Positions 5,001 through 5,116 of a stretch of 5,116 bases of DNA are shown here, in pieces. How positions within the stretch are numbered: position 1 is the stretch's first letter; each line of letters starts with the position of its first letter. This DNA is from an uncultured Oscillibacter sp. (GTDB lineage Bacteria > Bacillota > Clostridia > Oscillospirales > Oscillospiraceae): assembly GCA_937884915.1 (NCBI GenBank), contig CALAAN010000229.1:1-5116 (forward strand), read 5' to 3'. The translations under genes were made by a program, and so were the position numbers. The notes under the pieces were generated by a model that did not search any database, was not told where the DNA came from, and was given only the letters and a program-made list of their open reading frames with translations.

Positions 5001-5116
5001 GCCGCCTTTTGCTCACAGCGTGGAACAGGTACAGAAAAGCTGTCTGTTTTTCACGTTTTTACGTCATACGGGATGCTGCAAAAACGATGTAAAAAGATGG
5101 AGAACACTTCCCGTGT
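5001..5116. other. Right-edge sequence without a supported gene
   Basis: All three minus-strand frames close within this stretch, and no plus-strand frame has a supported start. A short imperfect hairpin (5024-5048, nine pairs with a 2-nt bulge) followed by a few T's on the plus strand is the only structure seen. A divergent regulator gene might begin beyond the edge, but nothing here shows it. Confidence 0.3.

Noticed and set aside
5024..5048. Imperfect hairpin followed by T's on the plus strand, possible terminator
   Set aside because: The stem is weak and bulged, and there is no plus-strand gene before it to terminate.

Overview
The window looks like a piece of a moderately high-GC Clostridia (Firmicutes) chromosome. 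The evidence is strong GGAGG-type Shine-Dalgarno sites, short intergenic gaps, compact intrinsic terminators with T-tracts, consensus-like sigma-A promoters, and proteins of the clostridial ApbA/PanE-like, alpha/beta-hydrolase, MarR and MATE types. No taxon-specific marker is present. All recognisable genes lie on the minus strand, so transcription runs from right to left.

In transcription order: (1) 5000-4951 is a good promoter whose start region is covered by a 20-bp inverted repeat. (2) 4863-3937 is an ApbA/PanE-like NAD(P)-binding oxidoreductase that ends at a strong terminator (3926-3896). (3) About 3866-2812 is a decayed MarR-regulator/MATE-exporter pair. The remnant of the regulator is joined in frame to the exporter, and the exporter carries an apparent internal deletion, an amber stop and a C-terminal frameshift. 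(4) 2812-2506 is non-coding. It holds a near-consensus promoter, a roughly 100-nt leader or small RNA, a terminator hairpin, and a second inverted repeat with the same GTTAG-N6-CTAAC core as the first. (5) 2505-231 is a three-gene operon: a second ApbA/PanE-like oxidoreductase, an alpha/beta hydrolase and a small four-helix membrane protein. It is followed by a 12-bp-stem terminator at 134-95.

The main theme is two separately transcribed paralogous oxidoreductases that appear to share an operator and hence a regulator, probably a TetR-type dimer encoded outside the window. Both paralogues keep the N-terminal Rossmann motif but lack the lysine and asparagines expected in the catalytic segment of true ketopantoate reductase. 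They share a different Leu-Cys-His...Pro motif there. They are therefore probably not pantothenate enzymes. Their substrate, and the job of the co-transcribed hydrolase and membrane protein, cannot be read from the sequence.

The far left (1-94) and far right (5001-5116) contain no gene I can support. No rRNA, tRNA, CRISPR array, insertion sequence or phage gene was seen.
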